In this document: one piece after another, positions 44,475-53,699 of the stretch
How the letters are laid out: the number at the start of each line of letters is the position of its first letter
How positions within the stretch are numbered: the stretch's first letter is position 1
The notes under the pieces: model-generated
Seen by the model: the letters and a program-made list of their open reading frames with translations, nothing else
The model's database searches: none
Told to the model about the DNA's origin: nothing
Source of the DNA: JAHEJN01 sp963787285
Lineage (GTDB): Bacteria > Actinomycetota > Acidimicrobiia > Acidimicrobiales > JAHEJN01
NCBI GenBank assembly: GCA_963787285.1
Contig: CAWBCM010000020.1
Coordinates: 124,001 to 188,000 of the forward strand
DNA length: 64,000 nt
Direction: 5' to 3'
Position numbers and translations under genes: made by a program

Positions 44475-46439
44475 TCAGGTTCCTTGTCGGGATGCGAGCA
44501 GTTCACGGGCGGCGGCGGCCACGTGTTCGGCGGTGATGCCGAGCTCCCGCATGGCGGTGTCACCCGGCGCCGATGCGCCGAATCGGTCGATGGAGACGTG
44601 GGAGTCAGCGTAGGCGGCCCAGCCGAAGGACACGCCCGCCTCGCAGGACACCGCAGGCACCCCCGGTGGCAGCACTGAGTGTCGGTAGGCGGCGTCCTGG
44701 CCGTCGAAGACGCCGAAGCAGGGGAGGCTGACCACCTGGGCCGAGATCCCGTCGGTGGCGAGCAGGTCGGCCGCGGCTGCGCAGTGCTGGACCTCGCTGC
44801 CCGCACCGACCAGGACGACATCGGGGGCGGGCACCGATTGCACCACGTAGCCGCCGCGGGCGACCAGGTCGGGGTCGCCCACGCCGGCGAGGGTGGGCAC
44901 GTCCTGGCGGGTGAGGATCAGGGCGGTCGGTCCGTGATGGCCGACCGCCAGTCGCCATGCGGCCGCAGTCTCGTTGCCGTCGGCGGGTCGGATCACCCGG
45001 AGACCCGGCATGGCCCGCAGCGCAGCGATCTGCTCGACGGGCTGATGGGTGGGTCCGTCCTCGCCGACGCCGACCGAGTCGTGGGTGAACGAGTAGATGA
45101 CCCGGATGCCCATGAGCGCAGCCAGTCGGATGGCGCCCCGCATGTAGTCGCTGAAGACGAGGAACGTTCCGCCGACCGGCAGGAGCCCGTTGACCGACAG
45201 GCCGTTCATGATCGCGCCCATCCCGTGTTCGCGGACACCGAAGTGGAGCTGACGTCCGTCGGGATGCTCGACGTCGAGGATGTGGTCGTCGGCGCCGAGC
45301 TTGGCTCCCGTGTTGCCGGTGAGATCGGCGGCACCGGCCACCAGACCGACGATTCCTTCCGCGGCCGCGCGCAGGCAGGCCTGCGACGCCTTCCGAGTGG
45401 CGATCGACGATCCCGCGTCGTACACGGGGAGATGATCGATCCAGCTCGGATCGACGTCGCCGTCGAGCACTGAGCCGAAGGCGTCGGCGTCGGGAAGATC
45501 CTTCAGCCGTTGAGCCCATGCGGCCCGCGCCGGCGCCCCGCGACGCCCGGCGGCCCGATAGAACGCCCGAACCTCGTCGGGTACGAAGAAGGGCTGATCG
45601 GGGAGGCCCATCGCCGCCTTCGCCTCGCTGATCTCGGCATCGCCGAAGGCGAGCCCGTGGGCACTGGGTGAATCGGTGAGCGACGGGGAGGGATAGCCGA
45701 TGTGACTGCGCACGATGATGAGCGACGGTGCATCGTCGATGTTCCGAGCCCGGTTGATCGCCGCCTCCAACGCATCGAGATCCTCGGAGGCCTCGCCCAG
45801 GTTCTCGACGTGCCAGCCGTACCCGGCGAACCGCAGCGCAGCGTCGTCGTTCAGCGCGATCTCGGTGGGGCCGTCGATGGTGATGTGGTTGTCGTCGTAG
45901 ATGGCGATGAGGCGACCCAGATGTTGATGGCCGGCCAGCGACGCCGCCTCGTGGCTCACGCCCTCGCTGAGGTCGCCGTCACCACAGATCGTGTAGGTGA
46001 AATGATCGCAGGCGGCTTCGCCGAAGCGAGCCCGCAGCCAGCGCTCGGCGATGGCCATTCCGACCGCATTGCCGAACCCCTGACCGAGCGGCCCGGTGGT
46101 GGTCTCGACACCTGCGGCGTGGCCGTACTCGGGATGGCCCGGGGTCGGGCTGCCCCACTGGCGGAAGTGCTCGAGGTCGTCCATCGTCAAGCCGAAGCCG
46201 GTCAGGTGCAGCAGGGCGTACTGGAGAATCGAGGCATGGCCGGCACTGAGCACGAACCGGTCGCGATCGGGCCAATCGGGATCGCTCGCGTCGTAGTTCA
46301 TGATGCGGGTGAACAACACGTGAGCCAGTGGTGCCAACGCCATTGCCGTGCCCTGATGGCCCGACCGGGCCCGGTTGGGTGCATCGAGCGCGAGGCCTCG
46401 AATCACGTTGATCCCGAGCTGCTCGATGTCGTCGGTCAT
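44475..46439 (-). CDS. tkt: Transketolase
   Basis: A 654-residue TPP-dependent enzyme of the pentose phosphate pathway. GHQGTAMALAPLAHVLF, the TPP diphosphate motif (GDGDLSEGVSHEAASLAGH), IAIYDDNHITIDG, FSDYMRGAIRLAALM and TRQDVPTL are diagnostic. The catalytic HDSVGVGEDGPTHQPVEQ loop is present. The length is normal. GGAGG precedes the ATG by seven bases. Downstream, transaldolase follows after one base, giving a typical tkt-tal operon. Confidence 0.94.
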   Translation of the reverse strand: MTDDIEQLGINVIRGLALDAPNRARSGHQGTAMALAPLAHVLFTRIMNYDASDPDWPDRDRFVLSAGHASILQYALLHLTGFGLTMDDLEHFRQWGSPTPGHPEYGHAAGVETTTGPLGQGFGNAVGMAIAERWLRARFGEAACDHFTYTICGDGDLSEGVSHEAASLAGHQHLGRLIAIYDDNHITIDGPTEIALNDDAALRFAGYGWHVENLGEASEDLDALEAAINRARNIDDAPSLIIVRSHIGYPSPSLTDSPSAHGLAFGDAEISEAKAAMGLPDQPFFVPDEVRAFYRAAGRRGAPARAAWAQRLKDLPDADAFGSVLDGDVDPSWIDHLPVYDAGSSIATRKASQACLRAAAEGIVGLVAGAADLTGNTGAKLGADDHILDVEHPDGRQLHFGVREHGMGAIMNGLSVNGLLPVGGTFLVFSDYMRGAIRLAALMGIRVIYSFTHDSVGVGEDGPTHQPVEQIAALRAMPGLRVIRPADGNETAAAWRLAVGHHGPTALILTRQDVPTLAGVGDPDLVARGGYVVQSVPAPDVVLVGAGSEVQHCAAAADLLATDGISAQVVSLPCFGVFDGQDAAYRHSVLPPGVPAVSCEAGVSFGWAAYADSHVSIDRFGASAPGDTAMRELGITAEHVAAAARELLASRQGT

Positions 46440-46502
46440 GGGTCCTCCGTGTGAGTCAGGGCCGACCATACTGTGCGCCCGATCGGAGTGGACACATGTC
46501 GG

Positions 46503-47639
46503 TCAGGTGTCGAACAGGGCCAACGAAGCGGTGTAGGAGTGCAGGAAGTTCCGACCGCCGACCGGACCGAACTCGCCCGCGCACGCCATGCCGGCGAGCA
46601 CGAGTGGACCGACGGCGTCCTGCACGGCGACGGCGTCGTGATCGGCTCGATCGAACAGGTGCGTGCCCCGACCGTTGCACGTGAAGAGCAGACCTGCGGC
46701 GGCCCTGCGAGCATCGAGGGCGACCAGTTCCTCGGCCGCGGTGCGAGCATCTCGCACGTGGAACTGCACGGTGTCGCCCACCTCGATGGTGTCGCCGATC
46801 GTCATGGCCCCCGTCGACTGGTCGATTCCCGCGATGCCCCTGACGAGAAAGTCCCCGGGACCGAAGTCGACCTTCGACTCGTCGATCACCTTGCCGATGT
46901 GAACCCCGGAGCGCAACAGCGCCTCCTGCTCGGGATCGGCCGCCGCCAAGAGATCGCGCAAGCGGTCGAGTGGCGGTCGACCGGCGAGGCCGGAGATCCG
47001 ATTGCCGATGCCGTCGGTCACGATGTATGGCTCGCCGACCGGTCGGCATCCCTGCGATACCACCGGGGCGACGGCGATGTCCGCCGGCAGGGACAACAGC
47101 ACGCCGCCGCTGGGGACGATCTCCCGGCCGAAGACCAGCCGGTTCTCGCCCGGACGCGCCGCCCCCGAGGCCAGTCCTCCGATGAGCTCGACGTCGGGGG
47201 CGATCTCGGCGATGACCTCGAGCACTGCGGCCGCCGGAAACGAGAAGGGGTCGGCGACCAGGACGAGGGTGGCGGCATCGGACACCGTTCGATCGATGCC
47301 GGTGAGGGTGGGTCCGCTACCGCTGTCGACGATGTCGAGATGACTCACGCGTGCCCCGGGTGCGCTGCGTTTGGCCCACAGGGCGACCGCAGGGGAGCCC
47401 TCGACCTCACGGTGACCGCCGATGACCGTGCTGGCCAGCGCGCCGAGGAGGTGTTCGGGCGCAACGAGCCGGTGAACGGCGTCGACGATGTCGGGCAGGG
47501 CCTCGGCGTGATGGGGCGAGACGAACAGCACCGCGAGGTCGGGGGCGTGGCCCACGCCGTCGAGCACCGAGCCCAACGCCTCTCCGACCGCCACTGCCGC
47601 ATCAGGGTGTTCCGACAGCCCGACGGCGTAGTCGCTCAC
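46503..47639 (-). CDS. FIST domain sensory protein
   Basis: A 378-residue protein with FIST N and FIST C domains: LAVLFVSPHHAEALPDIVDA, GALASTVIGGHREVEG, LIGGLASGAARPGENRL, ending with GLLFTCNGRGTHLF and PLVLAGMACAGEFGPVGGRNFLH. FIST domains bind small molecules such as amino acids and are found in sensory proteins, here without any kinase domain, so it may act as a binding module. GTG at 47639 lies in a GTGA overlap with the upstream beta-sandwich gene. Confidence 0.87.
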   Translation of the reverse strand: MSDYAVGLSEHPDAAVAVGEALGSVLDGVGHAPDLAVLFVSPHHAEALPDIVDAVHRLVAPEHLLGALASTVIGGHREVEGSPAVALWAKRSAPGARVSHLDIVDSGSGPTLTGIDRTVSDAATLVLVADPFSFPAAAVLEVIAEIAPDVELIGGLASGAARPGENRLVFGREIVPSGGVLLSLPADIAVAPVVSQGCRPVGEPYIVTDGIGNRISGLAGRPPLDRLRDLLAAADPEQEALLRSGVHIGKVIDESKVDFGPGDFLVRGIAGIDQSTGAMTIGDTIEVGDTVQFHVRDARTAAEELVALDARRAAAGLLFTCNGRGTHLFDRADHDAVAVQDAVGPLVLAGMACAGEFGPVGGRNFLHSYTASLALFDT

Positions 47640-48019
47640 ACCGGTGGCAGCAGGGTGAACGGCACGTCGATGGAGGGAGCGCCGTCGAGGCTGCACCGCG
47701 CCACGATCGTGCCGGGCTCTGCGAAGTCGAGTTGGGCCTGGACGAGCTGGCGGGTGAACTTCCCGGGCTCGACCTGAACCGGCGACGCGTTGCGGACCAC
47801 TTGTTCGCCATCACGCTCGAAGGAGACCTCGAGGGCGCCGAACCCGTCGGCATCGGGCGGACAGTAGATGAGCACCACCAGATGCGGGCTCACCGTGACC
47901 GGGAACGGTGCCGGGGCGGCCATGGAGAAGTGGACGCCCGTGAGATCGATCCGCGTGGACGGCCCGGGGGCCTGGCGCATGTCGATGGTCTCGATGAACA
48001 GCGATGCGACGATGTGCAT
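47636..48019 (-). CDS. Hypothetical beta-sandwich protein
   Basis: 127 residues rich in beta strands: IDLTGVHFSMAAPAPFPVTV, LVVLIYCPPDADGFGALEVS, and a terminal VARCSLDGAPSIDVPFTLL, resembling DUF6941-like proteins. Possibly a chaperone or binding partner of the FIST protein that follows in a GTGA overlap (inference). TACCTT is 6 nt before its ATG, so it likely heads the two-gene operon and is leaderless. No enzyme motif is visible. Confidence 0.6.
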   Translation of the reverse strand: MHIVASLFIETIDMRQAPGPSTRIDLTGVHFSMAAPAPFPVTVSPHLVVLIYCPPDADGFGALEVSFERDGEQVVRNASPVQVEPGKFTRQLVQAQLDFAEPGTIVARCSLDGAPSIDVPFTLLPPV

Positions 48020-48031
48020 GGCTCGAAGGTA
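48020..48031 (-). promoter_or_regulatory. Leaderless-type -10 for the FIST operon
   Basis: TACCTT (complement of 48026-48031) is 6 nt before the ATG at 48019, in line with the pattern at other first genes. Confidence 0.4.
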
Positions 48032-48066
48032 TCGGCTCCCGAGCGCGTCGATCAGGGGAGCGCGGG

Positions 48067-48915
48067 TCAGGCCGCCCGCTTGTCGCGCTGGGCTCGGGCC
48101 GCGAACCTGACCTCGGAATGGCGCACGCGCAGCAGGCCCATTCGTCGTGCGGCGCGGATGATCGGCCATGCCGGATCGAACTCGCGGCGATTGAGGCTGA
48201 ATCGAGCCGACGTCGGGGCCGCATGATGGTTGTTGTGATAGCCCTCTCCGCAGGTGAGCATGGCCAACCAGTGCAGGTTGGTGGCCGAGTTGTCGTAGGG
48301 ACGTCGGCCGAAGGTGTGCCCGATCGAGTTCACCGATCCGCTCAGCCCCAGGTAGAGCAGCATGTGGATCCCCGCGGCCAGCAGCGGCACCCAGATCGGG
48401 AAGGCGAGGACGACGCTCATCAGAAGGATCAACGACGCCAGGCCGATCCCGAGTCCGACGGTGGCGTGATCGAGGAGGTAGCGGTCGAGCCGGGTGGCCT
48501 CGAGATCACGCGCGTAGCGTCGGACCTCGATGGGGTTGCGGGCCACACGCCGGTAGAGGGCCACGTTGGTGAGCTGCACCCGGCGCCAGCCGAGCAGCAT
48601 CGGTGAGTGCGGATCGCCCGCGACGTCGGTGAAGGCGTGATGCTTGCGATGCACCGCCGCCCACTGCCGAGGGCGAATGCCGATGCTCGTCCACACGATC
48701 AGCCGGAACAGGATGGCCAGGGGACTGGTCACGGTGATCGCCCGATGAGCGAGACCTCGGTGGAGGTAGATCGTGGTGACGAGGTTGGCGAGTTGGGTGA
48801 CACCCAGTCCGACGATCAGGGCGATGATGATGTTGGCCAGCATGGGCAGGTGCGGCTCCCGGTGACGAGGAAGGCGGAACTCGTACTCAGACCCTGCCAC
48901 AGGAGCAGCGGCCAC
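48067..48915 (-). CDS. Acyl-CoA (stearoyl-type) delta-9 desaturase
   Basis: A 282-residue integral membrane di-iron desaturase introducing a double bond into fatty-acyl chains. The histidine boxes are HRGLAHR, HRKHHA and HNNHHA with hydrophobic segments between them; the sequence GHTFGRRPYDNSATN and WLAMLTCGEGYHNNHH is typical of bacterial delta-9 enzymes. GTG at 48915 was selected because TACCCT lies 7 nt upstream, which fits the leaderless pattern. ATG at 48843 would remove only the cytosolic tail. It diverges from the acyl-CoA synthetase genes. Confidence 0.87.
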   Translation of the reverse strand: MAAAPVAGSEYEFRLPRHREPHLPMLANIIIALIVGLGVTQLANLVTTIYLHRGLAHRAITVTSPLAILFRLIVWTSIGIRPRQWAAVHRKHHAFTDVAGDPHSPMLLGWRRVQLTNVALYRRVARNPIEVRRYARDLEATRLDRYLLDHATVGLGIGLASLILLMSVVLAFPIWVPLLAAGIHMLLYLGLSGSVNSIGHTFGRRPYDNSATNLHWLAMLTCGEGYHNNHHAAPTSARFSLNRREFDPAWPIIRAARRMGLLRVRHSEVRFAARAQRDKRAA

Positions 48916-48966
48916 ACCCAGCAGGGTACGCGCCGGCCGGCCGGGCTCGGCTAGCTTCGGCCTGCG
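48916..48966. promoter_or_regulatory. Promoters between desaturase and synthetase genes
   Basis: On the minus strand TACCCT (complement of 48923-48928) is 7 nt from the desaturase GTG. On the plus strand TAGCTT at 48952-48957 is 9 nt from the synthetase ATG. Confidence 0.4.
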
Positions 48967-49632
48967 ATGACCGACAGCGAACCCCTCCCACTGGTCACCC
49001 TTTCCGAGCACGAGTCGAAGCTGCTGCTCGCTCGGTTCGGGCTGCCCACAGCCACCGAGCGGCTCGCACCGACGGTCGACGCAGCAGTTGCCGCCGCCGC
49101 CGACATCGGCTTTCCGGTGGTGGTGAAGGCCTGTGGTCGGCGGATCGCCCACAAGACCGAGCGTGGCCTGGTTCGCCTCGGACTCCACGACGCCGACGCG
49201 GTGCGACGGGCGAGTGCCGACCTGCTCGCCGGAATCACCAGCGACGACGGCGACGTCGAGTTGTTGGTGGCGGCGATGCTGGCGTCGAGTCGTGAGCTCA
49301 TCGTCGGGATGAGCACCGACCCGACCTTCGGGCCAGCGGTGATGCTCGGCGTCGGCGGGATCTTCGCCGAGGTGCTCGCCGACGTGGCGTTCCGCTTGCT
49401 GCCGATGACGATCACCGACGCACACGACATGATCGACGATCTCGCCACCCAGAGCCTGCTCGAGGGGTTCCGGGGGGAACCTCCTGTGGATCGCGATGCG
49501 CTCGCCGCGGTGGTGATGGCGGTGGCGACCTGTGCCGAGGCCGATCCATCGATCGACGCCATCGACGTGAATCCGTTGCTCGTGGTCGACGGGGCTCCCG
49601 TGGCCGTCGACGCACTGGTGGTCACCCGATGA
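48967..49632 (+). CDS. ADP-forming acyl-CoA synthetase beta subunit (ATP-grasp)
   Basis: A 221-residue ATP-grasp protein (ATP-grasp_5) of the NDP-forming acyl-CoA synthetase family. VTLSEHESKLLLARFGLPT begins the fold, GFPVVVKACGRRIAHKTERG is the nucleotide-binding strand and loop, and AIDVNPLLVV closes it with the Asn that binds metal. It is the small subunit; the alpha subunit follows in an ATGA overlap. Together they convert acyl-CoA plus ADP and Pi to acid plus ATP, or the reverse. In most bacteria the two are fused. Confidence 0.82.
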   Translation: MTDSEPLPLVTLSEHESKLLLARFGLPTATERLAPTVDAAVAAAADIGFPVVVKACGRRIAHKTERGLVRLGLHDADAVRRASADLLAGITSDDGDVELLVAAMLASSRELIVGMSTDPTFGPAVMLGVGGIFAEVLADVAFRLLPMTITDAHDMIDDLATQSLLEGFRGEPPVDRDALAAVVMAVATCAEADPSIDAIDVNPLLVVDGAPVAVDALVVTR

Positions 49633-51089
49633 GGGACCTGTCGCCGCTTTTCGACCCCGCCGGCGTGATCATCGCCGGGGCGTCGGCCCATCCGGGCAAG
49701 TTCGGGTTCGTGGCCCTCCACAACCTGCTGGCGGCGGGCTATGCCGGAGCGGTGCACGCGACGAATCTCGATCGGGAGCCGGTCCTCGGCATCGACACGG
49801 TGGCAAGCGTCGGCGAGCTGCCCGATGGTGTGGCCGATCTGATCGTGGTGTGCACGCCGGGGCCTTCGGTTCCGGGCATTCTTCGTCAGGCTGCGGCCAA
49901 GGGGGTGCGGGCGGCCTTCGTCACCTCGGCCGGATTCGGCGAGGCCGGAGGCGACGGCCCGGAGCGCGAAAGCGAACTGGTGTCACTGGCTGAAGAGCTC
50001 GACATGGTGCTCGCCGGCCCGAACGCTCAAGGCGTCGTGTCGACGCCGTCGAGACTGTGTGCGCAGATCGTCGCCCCCTATCCTCCTCCGGGCTCCATCG
50101 CCGTCGTCTCGCAGTCGGGCAATCTCGTGTCCACGTTCCTGAACCTCTCCCGGGTGTCGGGGGTCGGTGTCAGTCGAGCCGTGAGCGCAGGCAACGCCGC
50201 CGTGCTCGATGTCGGCGACTACCTCGAGTGGTACGGAGCCGACGATGCGACCAGTGTGTGCCTGGCCTACGTCGAAGGCGTGAACGACGGTCGTCGGTTC
50301 ATGCAGAAGGTGGCGGCCACGGCGGCGGTGAAGCCCGTGGTGGTGGTGAAGGGCGGTGCATCGCGCGAGGGTCAGCGGGCGGCGTTGAGCCACACGGGGT
50401 CCTTGGCCAGCGACGATCGGATCTTCACCGGCGCTCTTCGCCAGGCCGGGGCGGTCCGGGCTGCGGGAGTCGAGGAGGCCTTCGACACCGCTGCGCTCTT
50501 CGCCACCCAGCCCCTGCCGAGGGGCAATCGCGTGGCGGTCATCACGACGGTCGGGGGCTGGGGTGTCCTCACCGCCGACGCGGTGGCGGCCACGGCGCTG
50601 GAGCTCGCCGCCCTGCCCGCTGACCTGCTGGCCTCGATCGGTGAACTGGTGCCTCCCCGATGGAGTCGCAACAACCCGATCGACCTTGCCGGAGGTGAGA
50701 CACGCGACACGGTGCCCGAGGTGCTCCGCATCGTTGCCGGTCATCGCGACATCGACGCGGTCATCTTCCTCGGCATCGGAATCCAGTCGAACCAGGCCCG
50801 ACTGATGAGTGAGGGACGGTTCCATCCCGAGCACGGCCTCGAGCGAATCGTGGCGTATCACCGCCGCCAGGACCGACGCTACGCCGAGGCCGCGATCGAG
50901 GTGGCGGGGGAGAGTGGCAAGCCGGTGCTCGTGGCCAGCGAGCTCGCGGTCGCCGATCCCCAGAATCCGGGTGTTGCCGCGATGCGTGAGGCGGGAGGGT
51001 ATTGCTACCCGTCGGCTCGGCGCGCTGTCGCGGCGCTGGCCCACGCGTGGGACTTCGAGCGACGGCGCATGGCGCGTCGTGACGCGTGA
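49629..51089 (+). CDS. ADP-forming acyl-CoA synthetase alpha subunit
   Basis: A 486-residue CoA-binding and succinyl-CoA-ligase-like protein. The N-terminal CoA domain reads VIIAGASAHPGKFGFVALHN and VVSQSGNLVSTFLNLSRV; the swinging phosphohistidine is in LSHTGSLASDDRIF (His 256), followed by GGWGVLTADAV and NNPIDLAGG. Nothing follows that resembles the GNAT domain of the fused bacterial enzymes. The substrate (acetate, propionate or branched acids) is unknown. The stop is 26 bp from the PBP4 ATG. Confidence 0.83.
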   Translation: MRDLSPLFDPAGVIIAGASAHPGKFGFVALHNLLAAGYAGAVHATNLDREPVLGIDTVASVGELPDGVADLIVVCTPGPSVPGILRQAAAKGVRAAFVTSAGFGEAGGDGPERESELVSLAEELDMVLAGPNAQGVVSTPSRLCAQIVAPYPPPGSIAVVSQSGNLVSTFLNLSRVSGVGVSRAVSAGNAAVLDVGDYLEWYGADDATSVCLAYVEGVNDGRRFMQKVAATAAVKPVVVVKGGASREGQRAALSHTGSLASDDRIFTGALRQAGAVRAAGVEEAFDTAALFATQPLPRGNRVAVITTVGGWGVLTADAVAATALELAALPADLLASIGELVPPRWSRNNPIDLAGGETRDTVPEVLRIVAGHRDIDAVIFLGIGIQSNQARLMSEGRFHPEHGLERIVAYHRRQDRRYAEAAIEVAGESGKPVLVASELAVADPQNPGVAAMREAGGYCYPSARRAVAALAHAWDFERRRMARRDA

Positions 51090-51115
51090 CGACGGGCAAG
51101 TAGCATCAGCGGTTC

Positions 51116-52675
51116 ATGCGCCGACTGGTACTCCCCATCCTGTTGATCGTCGGTTCGGTGATGGCCTTCCGGTACAGCGACGATCGAGGCGAGCAGACGG
51201 TCACCGCCGTGTCGAGCGCCGATGTCTCGTCTCCGACCACGCCGCTGCTGTCGGCCCGCCGCGTTCCGGAGATCCTCGACGCGCCGCGAGCTCAAGCGGC
51301 GATCGAGGGTGAACTGCTCGACATCGCCGGTGCGTCGCCCCCGCTCAGTTGCCTGATCGCCCGTGATCGAGACGGCGTGGGTCTGCTCTCGCACCAGCCC
51401 GACGTGGGCCTGATCCCAGCCTCGCTCCAGAAGCTTGTCACCGCGGCTGCGGTGCTCGATCGCGTCGGACCCGAGGCCCGTCTCCGAACGGTGGTGGGAG
51501 CCGCGGTCCCGGTGGTCGAGGGGACCCTCGACGGCGATCTCTATCTCATCGGAGGTGGTGATCCGCTCCTGTACACCGACGACTACGAGGCGACGTTCTC
51601 CACTCCGGTTCCGCACACGTCCATCGAAGACCTCGCCGATGCCGTGGTCGCGGCGGGAATCACCCAGATCAACGGCGGCGTCGTCGGGAACGAGAGCCGG
51701 TTCGACACCATTCGCCAACCTGGATCCTGGGACGACGAGGGCAACCTCGCCCGCGACGGGTTCACCGGTCCCCTCGGGGCCTTGATGATCAACGACGGCT
51801 TCGAGTCCTTCCCGGCCGTTCGTGAGCCGAGCTCCTTCCCGACCCCGACCGGTGATCCAGCCGTGCACGCTGCATCGGTGCTCGACGACCTGCTCGAAGC
51901 GCGCGGCGTGGTCATCGCCGGAGGCTCGCGCAACGAACCCGAGCTTCCCACCGAGCTCGTCGAGGTCGCGAGCATCGAATCGTTGCCCATGAACGAGATG
52001 GTCGGGGAGATGCTGACCTTCTCCGACAACACCACCGCCGAGCTCCTGCTGAAGGAGCTCGGATTCGTGGTGGGAGCCGACGGCAGTACCGATGCCGGCG
52101 CACTGGCCGCCCTGGAGATCCTCGGAGCACAGGGCATCGACATCGCCACGATGCGGATCGACGACGGCTCGGGGCTCTCGAACCGGAACCGCCTGTCATG
52201 CCGTTCGATCAGCGACATCCTCGAGGCGTTCGGGCTCGATTCCGACCTCGGGCAGGGCCTGGCGGTCTCGGGTGCACCAGGCACGTTGCGTGAGCGGTTT
52301 CGCGTCGCTTCACTGCGCGGCGCGGTCCACGCCAAGACCGGCACGCTCAACTCGGTGACGGCCCTCGCCGGCTTCATCGAGACGAGCAGGGACCAGGTCG
52401 TGGCGTTCTCCTACATCATCAACCTCGAACCCGAGATCAGCCCCGAGCTGTTCGATCTCCAGGAGGAGCTGATGAGGATCCTCGTCGGCTACCCGACTGG
52501 TCCGTCGCTGGAGGAGCTCGACCCGCTCGATCCTGATCGCGAGCCGGCGGCGCCCTTCGTTCCCGGGCTCGGCTCGGGCGGCTCCGACGAGTCCGACGGC
52601 GAAGAGACAGCCGATCCCACGCCCACACCGACCACTCCGCCCGACGAGGGAGAAGGTCTGGGGCCCGATGAGTGA
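51116..52675 (+). CDS. dacB: D-Ala-D-Ala carboxypeptidase/endopeptidase (PBP4, DacB family)
   Basis: A 519-residue class C penicillin-binding protein that trims peptidoglycan stem peptides. An N-terminal hydrophobic helix (about 4-17) anchors or exports it. Active-site motifs are SxxK at Ser103-Leu-Gln-Lys106 in PASLQKLVTA, SxN in TFSDNTTAELL and KTG in HAKTGTLNSV. The C-terminal tail is Asp/Glu/Pro/Thr rich (about 460-519). TAGCAT lies 9 nt before ATG. The stop overlaps the LON-domain gene by 8 bp. Confidence 0.9.
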   Translation: MRRLVLPILLIVGSVMAFRYSDDRGEQTVTAVSSADVSSPTTPLLSARRVPEILDAPRAQAAIEGELLDIAGASPPLSCLIARDRDGVGLLSHQPDVGLIPASLQKLVTAAAVLDRVGPEARLRTVVGAAVPVVEGTLDGDLYLIGGGDPLLYTDDYEATFSTPVPHTSIEDLADAVVAAGITQINGGVVGNESRFDTIRQPGSWDDEGNLARDGFTGPLGALMINDGFESFPAVREPSSFPTPTGDPAVHAASVLDDLLEARGVVIAGGSRNEPELPTELVEVASIESLPMNEMVGEMLTFSDNTTAELLLKELGFVVGADGSTDAGALAALEILGAQGIDIATMRIDDGSGLSNRNRLSCRSISDILEAFGLDSDLGQGLAVSGAPGTLRERFRVASLRGAVHAKTGTLNSVTALAGFIETSRDQVVAFSYIINLEPEISPELFDLQEELMRILVGYPTGPSLEELDPLDPDREPAAPFVPGLGSGGSDESDGEETADPTPTPTTPPDEGEGLGPDE

Positions 52676-53300
52676 GTCGCCGGTGCCCGGCTACGAGCGG
52701 CCCATGTTCCCCTTGGGCTCTGGCCTGTTGCCGAGCGCGGTCCTTCCCCTGCACATTTTCGAGGACCGCTATCGGGTGATGATCAAGGCAGTGCTCGACG
52801 GCGACCGCGAGTTCGGCGTCGCACTGATCGAGCGTGGCAAGGAGACCGGAGGGGGCGAGGTCCGATCCATGACGGCGACCATCGCGCAAGTGATCGATGC
52901 GACCGAGTTCGACGACGGACGCTGGGCCGTCGCCGCAGTCGGGACGCGGCGGGTTCGCGTCATCGAATGGCTCCCGGACGACCCGCACCCGCGGGCCATC
53001 GTCGACGACTGGCCCGACGAGCCGGGCGACGACGTGTCACCCGAGCAGCTCGACGAACGAATCCGCCAGCTCAAACGGGTGCTCGCTCTCGTGGCCGAGC
53101 TGGGCCACGACGTCGACATCGATCCCGACCTCGCTTCGGATCCGGCCCTGGCCGGCTACCAAATCGGCGTGCTGGCTCCCCTCGGCGATTTCGATCGCCA
53201 GCGAGTTCTGACGGCGCGAACCGTGAGCGACCGCATCGTCATGCTCGGCGACATGCTCGAGGAGCAGGAGCTGCTGCTGCAAGGCCAGCTCCGCGACTGA
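52668..53300 (+). CDS. LON-domain (substrate-binding) protein
   Basis: A 210-residue protein with the LON N-terminal-like domain seen in Lon proteases, but no AAA or peptidase domain. PMFPLGSGLLPSAVLPLHIFEDRY and DREFGVALIERGKE, then MTATIAQVIDATEFDDGRWAVAAVGTRR, are characteristic. It likely binds unfolded or ligand partners (function unknown). The 8-nt overlap with dacB and closeness to membrane genes suggests one operon. The C-terminal helix has DERIRQLKRVLALVAEL. Confidence 0.85.
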   Translation: MSESPVPGYERPMFPLGSGLLPSAVLPLHIFEDRYRVMIKAVLDGDREFGVALIERGKETGGGEVRSMTATIAQVIDATEFDDGRWAVAAVGTRRVRVIEWLPDDPHPRAIVDDWPDEPGDDVSPEQLDERIRQLKRVLALVAELGHDVDIDPDLASDPALAGYQIGVLAPLGDFDRQRVLTARTVSDRIVMLGDMLEEQELLLQGQLRD

Positions 53301-53360
53301 ACGGGTATCGGTGCGGCAGGTTCGAGCGAGCCCTTGTAGGCTCGCCCCCGGAGGATTTCG

Positions 53361-53699
53361 ATGAGCGACAAGAAGCGGGCAGAGCCCTCGCCCCAGGAGA
53401 CGGTGACCGAGATCAGGGCGATGGTCGTCGACTACGCGAAACAGGAAACGGTCGATCCGCTCAAACGCCTCGGGAACTGGCTCAAGTGGAGCCTCGCCGG
53501 AGCGGTCCTTCTCATCATCGGCGTCGCCCTGCTCAGCCTCGGCTTGCTCCGGATCGTCCAGGAGGAGGTCGACAGCCTCGACGGGGGCAAGTCGTGGATC
53601 CCCTACCTCATCACATTCGGTGCGCTCCTCGTTGTCCTGGTCCTGGCCGGGTTCGGCATGAAGCGCAGCATCGACCTCAGCGACCGGAGCGACTCGTGA
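53361..53699 (+). CDS. Small membrane protein, holin 3-6 superfamily-like
   Basis: 112 residues: a charged cytosolic N terminus (KKRAEPSPQETVTEIRAMV), two transmembrane helices (about 47-68 and 82-99) joined by a loop with DSLDGGKSWIPY, and a short tail. It resembles actinobacterial putative Actinobacterial holin-X/phage-holin-3-6 proteins, which are not phage holins in most cases. GGAGG lies before the ATG. Overlap GTGA with the next gene; the three small membrane genes and trmI are one operon. Confidence 0.7.
   Translation: MSDKKRAEPSPQETVTEIRAMVVDYAKQETVDPLKRLGNWLKWSLAGAVLLIIGVALLSLGLLRIVQEEVDSLDGGKSWIPYLITFGALLVVLVLAGFGMKRSIDLSDRSDS

Noticed and set aside
53361..53699. Phage holin, hence a prophage remnant
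   Set aside because: The similarity is to a broad two-helix actinobacterial family, and no phage lysis, structural or integrase gene is near.
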